DNA of 64,000 nucleotides. It comes from CAVSUZ01 sp963834715. GTDB lineage: Bacteria; Pseudomonadota; Alphaproteobacteria; Acetobacterales; Acetobacteraceae. The translations under genes were made by a program, and so were the position numbers. Below the pieces are notes generated by a model. The model had not been told where the DNA came from. It searched no databases and worked only from the letters and a program-made list of their open reading frames with translations. Position 1 is the stretch's first letter. The number at the start of each line of letters is the position of its first letter. Where the stretch lies: the NCBI GenBank assembly GCA_963834715.1, contig CAWIDE010000033.1:558001-622000 (forward strand). Direction: 5' to 3'. Positions 17,416 to 25,198 of this stretch are shown here, one piece after another.

Positions 17416-17487
17416 TGCCCGTTAGTTTAACCGGCAGAACACGCGGCTCTGAACCGCGGGGTTGAGGTTCGATCCCTTGGCGGGCAG
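17416..17487 (+). tRNA. tRNA-Gln (anticodon CTG), island-encoded
   Basis: Folds as a 72-nt tRNA. The acceptor TGCCCGT pairs with GCGGGCA and the discriminator is G, as in Gln tRNAs, which also favour the U1-A72 pair. The D-arm is GTTT/GAAC, the anticodon stem CGCGG/CCGCG has loop CTCTGAA (anticodon CTG), and the T-arm is TGAGG-TTCGATC-CCTTG with two G-U pairs. CCA is not encoded. Confidence 0.82.
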
Positions 17488-17502
17488 CTAATTGGAAAGC
17501 AG

Positions 17503-17529
17503 ACATGGCACTATCTCCCGCAGCCCGCG
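17503..17529 (+). repeat. Duplicated start of the terminase gene, copy 1
   Basis: 27 bp matching 18029-18055 at 26 positions. It encodes MALSPAAR-type residues that run to a TAG at about 17538. It is a short decapitated copy of the terminase start, left of the inverted membrane-protein gene. Confidence 0.75.
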
Positions 17530-17547
17530 AAGTGCGATAGCCGAATG

Positions 17548-17946
17548 TCACCCCGCCTTCGCGAACCAGATCGCGAGCACGCGCGATCCGAAGAAAACGA
17601 GGGCGCCGAGGTAGAACAAACGTCGCCTTACCGCTATGATATAAACTCCTGCCACGCCGTATACAAATACGACGACTGGGACAATCGCGATAAGGCCCCA
17701 AATTTTTATGTCTTCGGCTACAGGTAGTCCGGGCAGTATGTTCCACCTCACAACAAGCCAAAACACGGTAGCTACAACGGGATAAAAAACAACAGCCGGC
17801 AACACCAATCCCTTGCTGGAAAAAGAGCTCACTACTTTCCCACTCCACATCTGTATTCGATGTAGTGTATCGTCTCGCATAAACTCCGGGGTGACCATCA
17901 CGAAGCTTACCGTGTCCAGGATTTGTGTTAGCTGCTCGATATTCAT
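17548..17946 (-). CDS. Small integral membrane protein, probable cargo gene
   Basis: A 132-residue protein. The first 50 residues are soluble (MNIEQLTQILDTVSFVMVTP). Hydrophobic spans follow around VLPAVVFYPVVATVFWLVV, IWGLIAIVPVVVFVYGVAGV and YLGALVFFGSRVLAIWF, giving about three membrane segments. No family is recognised. It is inverted relative to the terminase genes, is bracketed by the 27-bp duplication, and is more AT-rich than its surroundings. All three suggest later insertion as a phage moron-type gene. Confidence 0.6.
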   Translation of the reverse strand: MNIEQLTQILDTVSFVMVTPEFMRDDTLHRIQMWSGKVVSSFSSKGLVLPAVVFYPVVATVFWLVVRWNILPGLPVAEDIKIWGLIAIVPVVVFVYGVAGVYIIAVRRRLFYLGALVFFGSRVLAIWFAKAG

Positions 17947-18028
17947 GTCACACCTTCCGAACTACGCCGGGAAACGCTGGTCGAAAGCGTTCACAAGAGT
18001 CGGCACCACGTTATAACAGCAGGACAAC

Positions 18029-18055
18029 ACATGGCACTATCTCCCGCCGCCCGCG
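18029..18055 (+). repeat. Duplicated start of the terminase gene, copy 2
   Basis: Second 27-bp copy, continuous with the terminase reading frame beginning at ATG 18031. The two copies are 526 bp apart and bracket the membrane-protein gene. Confidence 0.75.
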
Positions 18056-18485
18056 CCGTGCGGGAGCGCCTGTTCACCGACTTCGAGTTCTACGCACAGA
18101 GTGCACTTTGGATCCGCACGAAGGACCAGAAGATTCGTCCCGTTCAGGCTGAACAAGGCGCAGAAGCTCCTGCTGAACGCCGTGATGGATCAGCTCGAAG
18201 AACGCGGCTTCGTGCGCCTGATCATCCTCAAGGGCCGCCAGATGGGCAGCTCGACGTTCGTCGAGGGCTTCCTTTACTGGTGGGTCAGTCAGCGGAAGGC
18301 ACAGAGCCCTCGTGGTGGCGCACGATGCGCCGGCCTCCGCGACGATCTTCGGGATGACCAAGCGCTTCCACGACAAGTGCCCCGAGATCCTCCGTCCGTC
18401 CACGCGTTACAGCTCGCGCAAAGAGCTCGCGTTCGTGCTCGAAAGCTCCAAGATGGTTGCCACGGCCGCCGGCGGCTGTCTGCGC
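18031..18485 (+). pseudogene. Terminase large subunit, N-terminal remnant
   Basis: Three frames together give the first 150 residues of a large terminase: ATG 18031 MALSPAARAVRERLFTDFEF, FRLNKAQKLLLNAVMDQLEE, LIILKGRQMGSSTFVEGFLY (the variant Walker A of this family) and VAHDAPASATIFGMTKRFHD. Frame changes occur near 18147 and 18304. After about 18485 homology stops and the Walker B and nuclease domains are absent, so the gene is truncated as well as shifted. The packaging motor cannot function. Confidence 0.72.
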
Positions 18486-19437
18486 GGTTGCCATGGTCAG
18501 CTGGCACGGGTGCCATGGTCGGCGAGCGGCATCATTGCCTGCGTCGTGACGTGCGTCGCTGTCATGCCTGCTGAACTGCTGCACACATTCGCTGCGCGAC
18601 AAAACGCGATGCGACGAGCGATAAAAGTGGTTCCTGATTGCCGGTTGACCCACCGGGTGGTTAGATTTTGCCATTTCAAAATCGAGGCTTCGTTGGTTGT
18701 TATCTTTGGCTCTGTGGCCCGGGTTTTCACGGTGGGGAGCGGCCTGGGAAAACATGTCTGGTGAAACAATGCCTCAGGACCCCCTCAGGGAGCCCGCTGC
18801 AGCCCCTCTGGACCCTCCCTGCTACTACCCCAGCGCTCCCCTCCGCCGGAGCCGTCCTACCCCTTAAGGTCTGAAAGGGTGCTCCAAAAACCCCCATTCC
18901 ACGGGGCTTTAAAAAGAAGCTTGTGGGCACCCGCCCAGGTGGCTTTGGGTCCTCCCCGATAACCCAGGGGCCGGGGGTCATCCCTGGGTCGCGACGCAGC
19001 CGGGGCGTCATCTTGCAGCGGGGCCTTTGGGTCCCGGCCCGAACGCCTACATCGGCCAGTGATCTGCAATCGTTGACGACGGGCGTGCAATTAATGAGGA
19101 GCGGTCTCGGGAATGCGGAAGCTCTATGTGAATTTATATCTCGATCGAGAGTCCAAGGAAAAGACACAACCTCACCTACAGATTTCATAGGGGACCGTCG
19201 GACATTCCGTTCCCACTCAACTGCGTCTGCCTGTAGGTCTGTCACGGTAGTGGTAAAAGAATCACGATTTGCACGAGAAGGTGGTTGACCACTGTAAGTC
19301 AACGGCAATAAATTCGGAACTGTCCTTGTCATTATCGTTGTATGACGCGGGCGGATTGAGGGTAATCCAAGGTAGCTCTCAGCGCGTCGGATCGCTAAAC
19401 CATGACGCTTTCGAAAGCTGCGTCAAAGGAGGAGACA
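18486..19437. other. Long non-coding or fully decayed island stretch
   Basis: About 950 bp with no reading frame that I can support on either strand. It is GC-rich in the middle with many short CCC/GGG inverted pairs. The last 300 bp is more AT-rich and leads to the ribosome site of the first glycine-rich gene, so a promoter may lie there. Confidence 0.5.
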
Positions 19438-19722
19438 GTGCGTAAAATCGTTCTCTTGGCAGTTATAGCGCTCACCCTCGGCGGAGCTGTTGCGCCTGCA
19501 TACGCCATAGGCGGCGGCGGGGGTGGCGGGGCCGGCGCCGGTGGTGGCGGCGGCGGCACAACAGGCCCCGGCTCTGGCGGCGGTGCGGGCGCCGGTGGCG
19601 GCGGCGGTGGTGCCGGTGGCGGCGGTAGCGCCGGCGGTGGCGCCGGTGGCGGCGGCGGTGGTGCCGGTGGCGGCGGTGCCGGTGGTGGCGCCGGTGGCGG
19701 CGGCGGTGGCGCCGGCGGCTAG
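19438..19722 (+). CDS. Secreted glycine-rich protein, copy 1
   Basis: The GTG at 19438 has AAAGGAGG just upstream and gives a Sec signal peptide VRKIVLLAVIALTLGGAVAP ending AYA, cleaved before IGG. The mature 70 residues are almost entirely Gly with Ala, Ser and one TTGPGSG stretch, encoded by GGC/GGT/GCC repeats. It is exported and probably disordered. An in-frame ATG at 19402 is less likely because it lacks a ribosome site. Function is unknown; it shares signal peptide and repeat layout with the next gene. Confidence 0.7.
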   Translation: MRKIVLLAVIALTLGGAVAPAYAIGGGGGGGAGAGGGGGGTTGPGSGGGAGAGGGGGGAGGGGSAGGGAGGGGGGAGGGGAGGGAGGGGGGAGG

Positions 19723-19789
19723 CTCGAATCGAACGGGGCGGCGCCCTGCCGCCTCGACAAATCTGCAAAACCCAGCACAGGAGAAAATC

Positions 19790-20077
19790 ATGTTCCGTAA
19801 GATTGCTCTGTTGGCCATCGTCGGCCTCACTCTCGCCGGATCAATCGCGCCCGCATACGCCATTGGCGGCGGCGGGGGTGGCGGCGCCGGCGCCGGTGGT
19901 GGTGGCGGCGGCACAACAGGCCCCGGCGGGACCGGTGGCGGCGGCGGCGGCGGCCCAGGTGGTGGGGCGGGCGGAGGCGGCGGCGCCGGTGGTGGTGCCG
20001 GGGGCGGCAACGGCGGTGCGGGCGGCGGCGGCGCCGGTGGTGGTGGCGGTGGCGGCGGCGGTGGCGCTGGTGGTTAA
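19790..20077 (+). CDS. Secreted glycine-rich protein, copy 2
   Basis: ATG 19790 with CAGGAG ahead encodes MFRKIALLAIVGLTLAGSIA plus PAYA, a Sec signal peptide nearly identical in layout to the 19438 gene. A 70-residue Gly-rich mature part carries the same IGGGGGGGAGAG opening and a TTGPGGTGG segment. The 67-bp gap and common orientation indicate a tandem duplication transcribed together, closed by the hairpin at 20116. Function is unknown. Confidence 0.72.
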   Translation: MFRKIALLAIVGLTLAGSIAPAYAIGGGGGGGAGAGGGGGGTTGPGGTGGGGGGGPGGGAGGGGGAGGGAGGGNGGAGGGGAGGGGGGGGGGAGG

Positions 20078-20115
20078 AGCACCCACTGACTAGCCGTAGC
20101 CGATGTTTCTACCGG

Positions 20116-20141
20116 GTAGAGGCGGCGCCGGCCGCCTCTAC
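20116..20141 (+). terminator. Strong hairpin after the glycine-rich pair
   Basis: Perfect 11-bp stem GTAGAGGCGGC-GCCG-GCCGCCTCTAC followed by TTGTT. It lies 38 bp after the second glycine-rich stop and is the likely transcript end, though the T-run is weak. Confidence 0.7.
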
Positions 20142-20481
20142 TTGTTCGATGCCTCAAGCAGCCCCGCAGGAGTCCCCTGAGACTCCTTTGGGTCGTGCCC
20201 GCTGCTTACCCTACCCGCCCTCCCCACGGTGCCCTCAGCGGATTCCTGCGGGACTCCTGGAGGCATGTTCCTACCCGGCAGCGTTGCGGGTCGTCTCCGA
20301 CAGCACCAGGGGGCCGGGGGGCGAACGTGGATCACAGCGATATCCGGGGTCGTTTTGCGGGCGGGTCCTTCGGGGGCTACCCGCGTCGCAGCGGGCTATC
20401 GTGGGTTCGAAATCAATACCTGGAACCGAACAGCCGAAACCCTGCTGCTCGAATACACGATTTAGAACTCGGGAGTTAGGA
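20142..20481. other. Intergenic stretch near the right end of the island
   Basis: GC-rich sequence with short repeated motifs such as GGACTCC/GGAGTCC and no supported gene. It leads to the attR core at 20583. Confidence 0.4.
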
Positions 20482-20745
20482 TTACCCGTCTTGCGAAGTG
20501 TCCCAATCCGGTGCTACAAAGACCCCGGCGGCTCTAAGCGCAAGCAATTGATTTTCCTGAGGGTATCGCTTCGCAGCGAGGGTCCAACCCCCTCCACCAC
20601 TAAGCCATTGAATCGATGTTATTCCGCGGGTTTTCGGGCTTAGTTTTAAGCTCGCTTCCACCTCACGTTTGGCACGGAAGCGGACCGGGAATGTAAATGG
20701 GTGTGAAGCTTGTGAGGTGAGGCGGCGGCGCATTCGCTCACTCAT
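20482..20745 (-). CDS. Short reading frame spanning attR
   Basis: An 87-residue frame with GAGGAG seven bases before ATG 20745, giving MSERMRRRLTSQASHPFTFP and a basic N-terminal half. The attR core lies in the middle of the frame, so the C-terminal part would be island-derived. It may be a chromosomal gene whose 3' end was replaced on integration. No family is recognised, and it may not be expressed. Confidence 0.3.
   Translation of the reverse strand: MSERMRRRLTSQASHPFTFPVRFRAKREVEASLKLSPKTRGITSIQWLSGGGGWTLAAKRYPQENQLLALRAAGVFVAPDWDTSQDG
20583..20596 (+). repeat. attR core (14-bp direct repeat, copy 2)
   Basis: Exact second copy of TCCAACCCCCTCCA, here followed by CCA. It marks the likely right boundary of the tRNA-Tyr island. 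Sequence beyond it leads back to housekeeping genes (rnhA, thrB, ispH). Confidence 0.65.
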
Positions 20746-20904
20746 GGGTATCTCCTCGGATATAGAACCCGTGATGCGAAGCCAGTAGCGCTGAAACCGG
20801 AACCTGCTACACGACTATTTCCTAGACAATCGACGGCTGATCCGGTTCCCGTTACCTGCTTCGCAGGCGGCGATGCCTGAATGACGCACGCGTAAGGTTT
20901 GGCA

Positions 20905-21677
20905 GTGTCCCTTGTGGTCGCGAGCGCCGAGAGCACCTGCGTCTGGATGGTATCCGACACGGCGATCACAGGTATCACGGGTCCGGACCAATCCGAGCGG
21001 GAGCGAATCAATTTACCGAACGTCGAGTGCTGGCAGGACAACCGCGCACTGATGGCCTTTGCCGGCGAACCCCACCCCGGAATGCGGCTGGTACGCGCAA
21101 CGTCCGCCAAGCCGGCAGGTGACCGGGGACTGCAGGTGTTAGTTCGGGGAGGCGCGGAGAACCACAGCGTAGAGTTCGCGTATGCTTATTTCGACGGCAA
21201 TGAGCCGCAACTCTATCACGTGGCAAGGGGTTTCTGTTACCAAAAGCCCGTCCTACATCTTGGAAATGGCCATGCTTTCGGCACCTTTCAAACCATCCGC
21301 CACAGAGAGAAAGAGCCGTACTTACCGAAAGCTCACAAAACGTTATTTGTGACGAGACCGGATCAGGCAGAGGGTATAGCAACGGCCATATACTCGCCGC
21401 TTGATCTATTTGCCACCCGCGAGGAGCGTGAATAGGTGGGTGGGCCGTGCCCTACGTGCTGACTAAAGAGGGAGCATACTTCTGCGACTATGGCTATGGC
21501 GTTTCGTCACTAATTTTTGATAGGTTGTTTCCAGGATCGATAATTCCTCATGGCACTGCGGAGGATGGCGGAACCAGCCTGGGGTGGGTTCAATTCTTCA
21601 TGCCCGATCATGAAGCTCGGGCGATGGGACAGTGGCTTGTCCAAAATACGCCAGAAAATGCCAAGCGAACCTACTGA
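20905..21677 (+). CDS. Ntn-hydrolase (proteasome-like) fold protein, one frameshift
   Basis: The GTG at 20905 starts VSLVVASAESTCVWMVSDTA, which resembles small bacterial proteins with a proteasome-subunit fold. Later segments include LMAFAGEPHPGMRLVRATSA and FAYAYFDGNEPQLYHVARGF. The frame stops at 21435, and another frame continues at once with VPYVLTKEGAYFCDYGYGVS to 21677. Adding one A at about 21432 (GAATAGG to GAAATAGG) gives one 257-residue protein. A true nucleophile Thr or Ser at residue 2 is uncertain, and the substrate is unknown. It lies just outside the island. Confidence 0.5.
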
Positions 21678-21686
21678 GCAACCAGC

Positions 21687-21824
21687 ATGCGGGTCAGGCG
21701 AAACATCAGGGGAGCCACGGTGGCCCTCTGCATATACGTCATCGGTGAAATTGCCGCTCTATGTGGCCAACACCCGTTCCGCAGCTTATTAGCGCATATG
21801 GTGCACGCTTCCATTATTGACTAA
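21687..21824 (+). CDS. 45-residue frame, possible gene fragment
   Basis: ATG 21687 begins MRVRRNIRGATVALCIYVIG and continues EIAALCGQHPFRSLLAHMVH. The IGEIAALCGxHPFR piece resembles the start of phage YqaJ-type or similar nucleases, but the match is weak. It is more likely a fragment than a gene. Confidence 0.25.
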   Translation: MRVRRNIRGATVALCIYVIGEIAALCGQHPFRSLLAHMVHASIID

Positions 21825-22043
21825 TGCAGTTCAAATAGTTTGCCGCCTGTCCATATTGCGGAGGGTTTCGCGGAGGTTCGCGCGGGTCTCGGCCCTGTAG
21901 GTGGAGGATTTCAGTAAGCATATAGCGGAGGCTCGCCTTCGCCAGCACGGACGTTCAGCACCGCCGGGGCATACAGCCTCCGTGCCCCTCCGTGACAATC
22001 GCGATGCCCTCCGTGTAAACCCTCCTCGCCTCCATCTCCTCCC
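21825..22043. other. Intergenic, nothing recognised
   Basis: About 220 bp between the fragment and the rnhA stop, with repeated GCGGAGG-type words but no supported gene. Confidence 0.4.
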
Positions 22044-22496
22044 CTACAGCCGCCCCAGCGCCATCCGCGCCGCGGTCGCCAGAGCATCCACCCGTTCGTT
22101 CATCACATCGCCGGCGTGCCCGCGAACCCACCGCCATTCGATTACGTGCCGCTCCGCCGCGGCCAACAGCCGCTGCCAAAGATCGACATTGGCGACCGGA
22201 TCACCTGCAGCATTGCGCCAGTTCCGCCTTATCCATCCCTTGTGCCAACTGGTGATGCCCTTCTGTAGATACTCGCTATCAGTATGAAGGATCACCTGGC
22301 ACGGTCGCGTAAGCGCCTCCAGCGCCGCCGTCGCCGCGGTCAGCTCCATGCGGTTATTGGTCGTCGCCTGCTCCGCCCCCGAAAGGTCCCGCTCATGTCC
22401 GCGATAGCGCAGGATCGCAGCCCAGCCCCCGGGTCCCGGATTCGGCTTGCATCCCCCGTCGGTCCAGATTTCAACCTGCTCAGAGGCCGTACGCAT
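22044..22496 (-). CDS. rnhA: Ribonuclease HI
   Basis: A 150-residue enzyme that cuts the RNA strand of RNA-DNA hybrids. All four metal-binding acids are visible: Asp in WTDGGCKPNPGPGGW, Glu in NNRMELTAA, Asp in HTDSEYLQKG and Asp in NERVDALA. The catalytic His loop is VRGHAGD. Length is typical. Its start overlaps the 3' end of thrB by 17 bp, so the two are co-translated; the thrB-rnhA order is common in this group. Confidence 0.96.
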   Translation of the reverse strand: MRTASEQVEIWTDGGCKPNPGPGGWAAILRYRGHERDLSGAEQATTNNRMELTAATAALEALTRPCQVILHTDSEYLQKGITSWHKGWIRRNWRNAAGDPVANVDLWQRLLAAAERHVIEWRWVRGHAGDVMNERVDALATAARMALGRL

Positions 22497-23439
22497 GGTG
22501 ATCCGTTGCCGACAAGTGGAACCGCAGCCGGCGGAAATACTCCAGCGGATCCTTGCGTGTTACCATAGCTCCCGGTGGCGTATGCACCCAATCGTACAGC
22601 CGGGTCAGAAAAAACCGTATCGCCGCACCCTGGCACAGAACCGGTAATGCCGCGCGTTCCTCGTCCGATAACGCCCGCAACGATTGGTAGTAACGCAGCA
22701 TGGCGCGCGCCTTGGTCACATTGAAGCTGAAATCAGCTTCGAAGCACCATGCGTTCAAACACACCGCGACGTCATAGGCGAGCAGGTCGGTGGCGGCGAA
22801 ATAGAAATCGATCAGGCCGGACACTTCATTGTTCAGAAAGAAAACGTTGTCGGGAAACAGGTCCGCATGAATATGCCCGCAAGGCAGCGCACTCGGCCAT
22901 CGCTCCCGCACCAGATCCAATGCAGCCTCGATCTCCCCGGAAAGGCCCGGTTGCAACTGATCCGCGCCACCACGGGCACGCTGCCATAGCGGGGGCCATG
23001 CCTCCGGCCCCAATGCGTTTGGCCGCGTGGCACCAAAATCGCCCCCGGCAACATGCAGCCGTGCCAGAGCCCGCCCGACCGGACCACAATGCTCAACTCG
23101 CGCGCGCCGCGGCCATACGCCCGGTAAGAACGTGGTAATCGCAGCCGGTCGGCCGCTGAGTTCTCGCAATGCCTGACCATCGCGGGCTTTCACCGGCAGA
23201 GGGCATGGAATCCCACGCGTCGCCAGATGCTCCATCAGCGCGAGAAACCACGGCAGATCCACCGGATCGACCCGCTTTTCGTACAACGTCAGGATGAAAT
23301 CGCCGTCTGTGGTACGCAGCGTGTAATTGCTATTTTCCACCCCCTCGGCGATGCCGCGGAACGCCACCACCGAGCCGATCTCGTAATCACCAAGGAAGAT
23401 CGCCAGTGCCTCGTCCGTAACCTCGGTATAGACTGCCAT
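22480..23439 (-). CDS. thrB: Homoserine kinase (ThrB, aminoglycoside-kinase-like type)
   Basis: A 319-residue cytosolic kinase that phosphorylates homoserine in threonine synthesis. It is the protein-kinase-like (APH fold) type used by alphaproteobacteria. MAVYTEVTDEALAIFLGDYE opens the protein, GIAEGVENSNYTLRTTDGDF is the ATP-lobe signature, and the catalytic loop is CGHIHADLFPDNVFF followed by LIDFYFAATD. A second ATG one codon earlier (23442) is equivalent. It sits between ispH and rnhA on one strand, 90 bp from the ispH stop. Confidence 0.94.
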   Translation of the reverse strand: MAVYTEVTDEALAIFLGDYEIGSVVAFRGIAEGVENSNYTLRTTDGDFILTLYEKRVDPVDLPWFLALMEHLATRGIPCPLPVKARDGQALRELSGRPAAITTFLPGVWPRRARVEHCGPVGRALARLHVAGGDFGATRPNALGPEAWPPLWQRARGGADQLQPGLSGEIEAALDLVRERWPSALPCGHIHADLFPDNVFFLNNEVSGLIDFYFAATDLLAYDVAVCLNAWCFEADFSFNVTKARAMLRYYQSLRALSDEERAALPVLCQGAAIRFFLTRLYDWVHTPPGAMVTRKDPLEYFRRLRFHLSATDHHAYGL

Positions 23440-23529
23440 CAATCAACCGCGAAGAACGGGCCCCGTCCGGCGGCAACAAGTTCCCTCTGCGGTCTCCATC
23501 TCTCAACCCTTCTGCCTTTCGTATCCGAC

Positions 23530-24474
23530 TTAAAACAATGGTGCTGGCAGCTTGAATGCGACATCTTCCCGGACCACCACACGTTCTTCGATGCTCAACG
23601 CGTAGCAGCACGCCAGCTCATCGAGCAATTCCTGCACCAAAGTCTCCGGGGCGGAGGCACCTGCCGTGATGCCAATCGTGCGCACCCCCTCCAGCACTCC
23701 CCAGTTTAGTGCCGCGGCAGACGGCAACAGGATGGCCGCACCCGCCCCGGCACGCTCGGCCACTTCGCGAAGCCGCAACGAGTTGGATGAATTGGGGCTG
23801 CCGATCACGATCAGCACCTCGCAGTCCGGCGCGATTGCCTTCACCGCCGCCTGACGGTTCGTCGTGGCGTAGCAGATGTCCTCACGATGCGGCCCCTGGA
23901 TCGCCGGGAACCGCTCACGCAAAATCGCGACGATTTCTGCGGTATCATCTATCGAAAGCGTAGTCTGAGTGATGAACGCCAGCCGCTCGGTTTGCCGCGG
24001 CATCACTTTCCGGGCGTCCTCCGGAGTCTCCACCAGCGTCATGCAGCCGGCAGGAAGCTGTCCCATCGTCCCCACCACCTCAGGGTGACCGTCGTGGCCG
24101 ATCAGCAGGATATCCCGGCCGGCGGAGAAGTGGCGTTCCGCCTCGCGATGCACCTTGCTGACCAAGGGGCAGGTCGCGTCAAGATACGTCAGGTGTCGAC
24201 GGCGAGCCTCCGCCGGAATCGATTTCGGCACCCCGTGAGCGGAGAACACTACCGGCGCGGCTTCCGGGACCTGGCTCAGTTCCTCGACGAACACCGCGCC
24301 CTGCGCCTTGAGGGTCTCCACCACGCGGCGATTGTGCACGATCTCGTGTCGCACATACACTGGCGGACCGTGACGGCGTAACGCCTCTTCCACCACGCGG
24401 ATCGCCCGGTCAACCCCGGCGCAGAACCCACGCGGGCCGGCAAGTAGGACTTTCAGAGCAGGCTTATGCGTCAT
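23530..24474 (-). CDS. ispH: 4-hydroxy-3-methylbut-2-enyl diphosphate reductase
   Basis: A 314-residue iron-sulfur enzyme catalysing the last step of the MEP isoprenoid pathway. The three cluster cysteines are visible in GPRGFCAGVDRA, DATCPLVSKVH and EDICYATTNRQ. The substrate-binding His/Glu/Thr motifs are in EIVHNRRVVE, IGHDGHPEVVGTMGQ and FITQTTLS. GSPNSSNS follows. The start at 24474 (MTHKPALKVLLAG) gives family length; an upstream extension to 24720 is antisense to the next gene and was discarded. It is followed by thrB and rnhA on the same strand. Confidence 0.96.
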   Translation of the reverse strand: MTHKPALKVLLAGPRGFCAGVDRAIRVVEEALRRHGPPVYVRHEIVHNRRVVETLKAQGAVFVEELSQVPEAAPVVFSAHGVPKSIPAEARRRHLTYLDATCPLVSKVHREAERHFSAGRDILLIGHDGHPEVVGTMGQLPAGCMTLVETPEDARKVMPRQTERLAFITQTTLSIDDTAEIVAILRERFPAIQGPHREDICYATTNRQAAVKAIAPDCEVLIVIGSPNSSNSLRLREVAERAGAGAAILLPSAAALNWGVLEGVRTIGITAGASAPETLVQELLDELACCYALSIEERVVVREDVAFKLPAPLF

Positions 24475-24605
24475 TGAAAGGTTTATTCCGCCCGCGGGCG
24501 GGTCTCCATCGGTCGGCTGTTGTCGGTGATATGGCAATCCAAGCGCTCGCAACAGCCCAAACTGTTGGCGCAAAGCTCGATGAAGACTATGGCATCTCAC
24601 AGACA

Positions 24606-25169
24606 ATGATCCTGGGGGCTCTTTTGAAGCTTGGTAGGCGGTTTCGAGCTGTCGGTTCATTCGCGGTACTGGGAGGACTGGCGGCATGTGCACCCGGAAA
24701 GGACCAGTTCCCGCCTGCATGTCCGGCAGCGCAGCTGTTGCCGCAGGCCGGAGATCTCAGCCTCTACCGTCCGGGTAGCTCAGAGCGTGACTTGACTGAT
24801 CTCGCGCTCCAGGGCCGGGTGGTGAAGGTGGCCGGCACATGTGAACCGGGCCCTACGCCGGAAGCGCTCGACGCTACGCTGAAAGTGACGATGCAGTTGA
24901 ACCGTGGCCCGGGAATGGCTGGCCGGACCGTGCCGGTGTCCTACTTCGTCGCCGTCGCGCGCGGCGAGCAGATATTGGATAAACACGTTTATACCGATAG
25001 TGTCACGTTTCCGCACAATGTTGATCAGGTGTACCTCGAAAGCGATCCGGTGTTCATGCGCCTGCCCGTCAGCGCCAACCTTTCAGGCGCCGCCTATACT
25101 GTATGGGTCGGCTTTCAGCTAATGCCCCAACAGATGACCACGGGCCACCAAGCCAGTATAGGCCAGTAG
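24606..25169 (+). CDS. Predicted outer-membrane or periplasmic lipoprotein
   Basis: A 187-residue protein with a lipoprotein signal: a basic start, then FAVLGGLAAC, where LAAC is the lipobox. The mature part starts CAPGKDQFPPACP and has regular beta-type strands (LKVTMQLNRGPGMAGRTVPV, YFVAVARGEQILDKHVYTDS). Its shape resembles short alphaproteobacterial lipoproteins of unknown role. An upstream in-frame ATG at 24474 would remove the signal from the N-terminus and is unlikely. It diverges from ispH. Confidence 0.75.
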   Translation: MILGALLKLGRRFRAVGSFAVLGGLAACAPGKDQFPPACPAAQLLPQAGDLSLYRPGSSERDLTDLALQGRVVKVAGTCEPGPTPEALDATLKVTMQLNRGPGMAGRTVPVSYFVAVARGEQILDKHVYTDSVTFPHNVDQVYLESDPVFMRLPVSANLSGAAYTVWVGFQLMPQQMTTGHQASIGQ

Positions 25170-25198
25170 CGCCGGCGCACGGAGCCTAGTGAGGAACC

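Larger units (their letters stand above)
6456..20596. mobile_element. tRNA-Tyr-integrated, prophage-derived island (about 14.1 kb)
   Basis: Bounded by the 14-bp direct repeat. An integrase lies immediately inside the tRNA end, and the element contains phage-type genes (lysozyme, terminase pieces, helicase, HNH-like, island tRNA-Gln) plus cargo. Many genes inside are frameshifted or truncated and no capsid or tail module is visible, so it appears to be a defective prophage or satellite-like island rather than an active phage. Confidence 0.7.

Noticed and set aside
19438..20077. Glycine-rich repeats as a CRISPR or simple satellite array
   Set aside because: Repeats are in-frame Gly/Ala codons behind signal peptides and good ribosome sites; there are no unique spacers.
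20395..20420. GGGTTCGAAATC as a second attachment site or tRNA T-arm
   Set aside because: Only a partial match to the tRNA-Tyr T-arm and no tRNA fold; the 14-bp exact match at 20583 is better supported.
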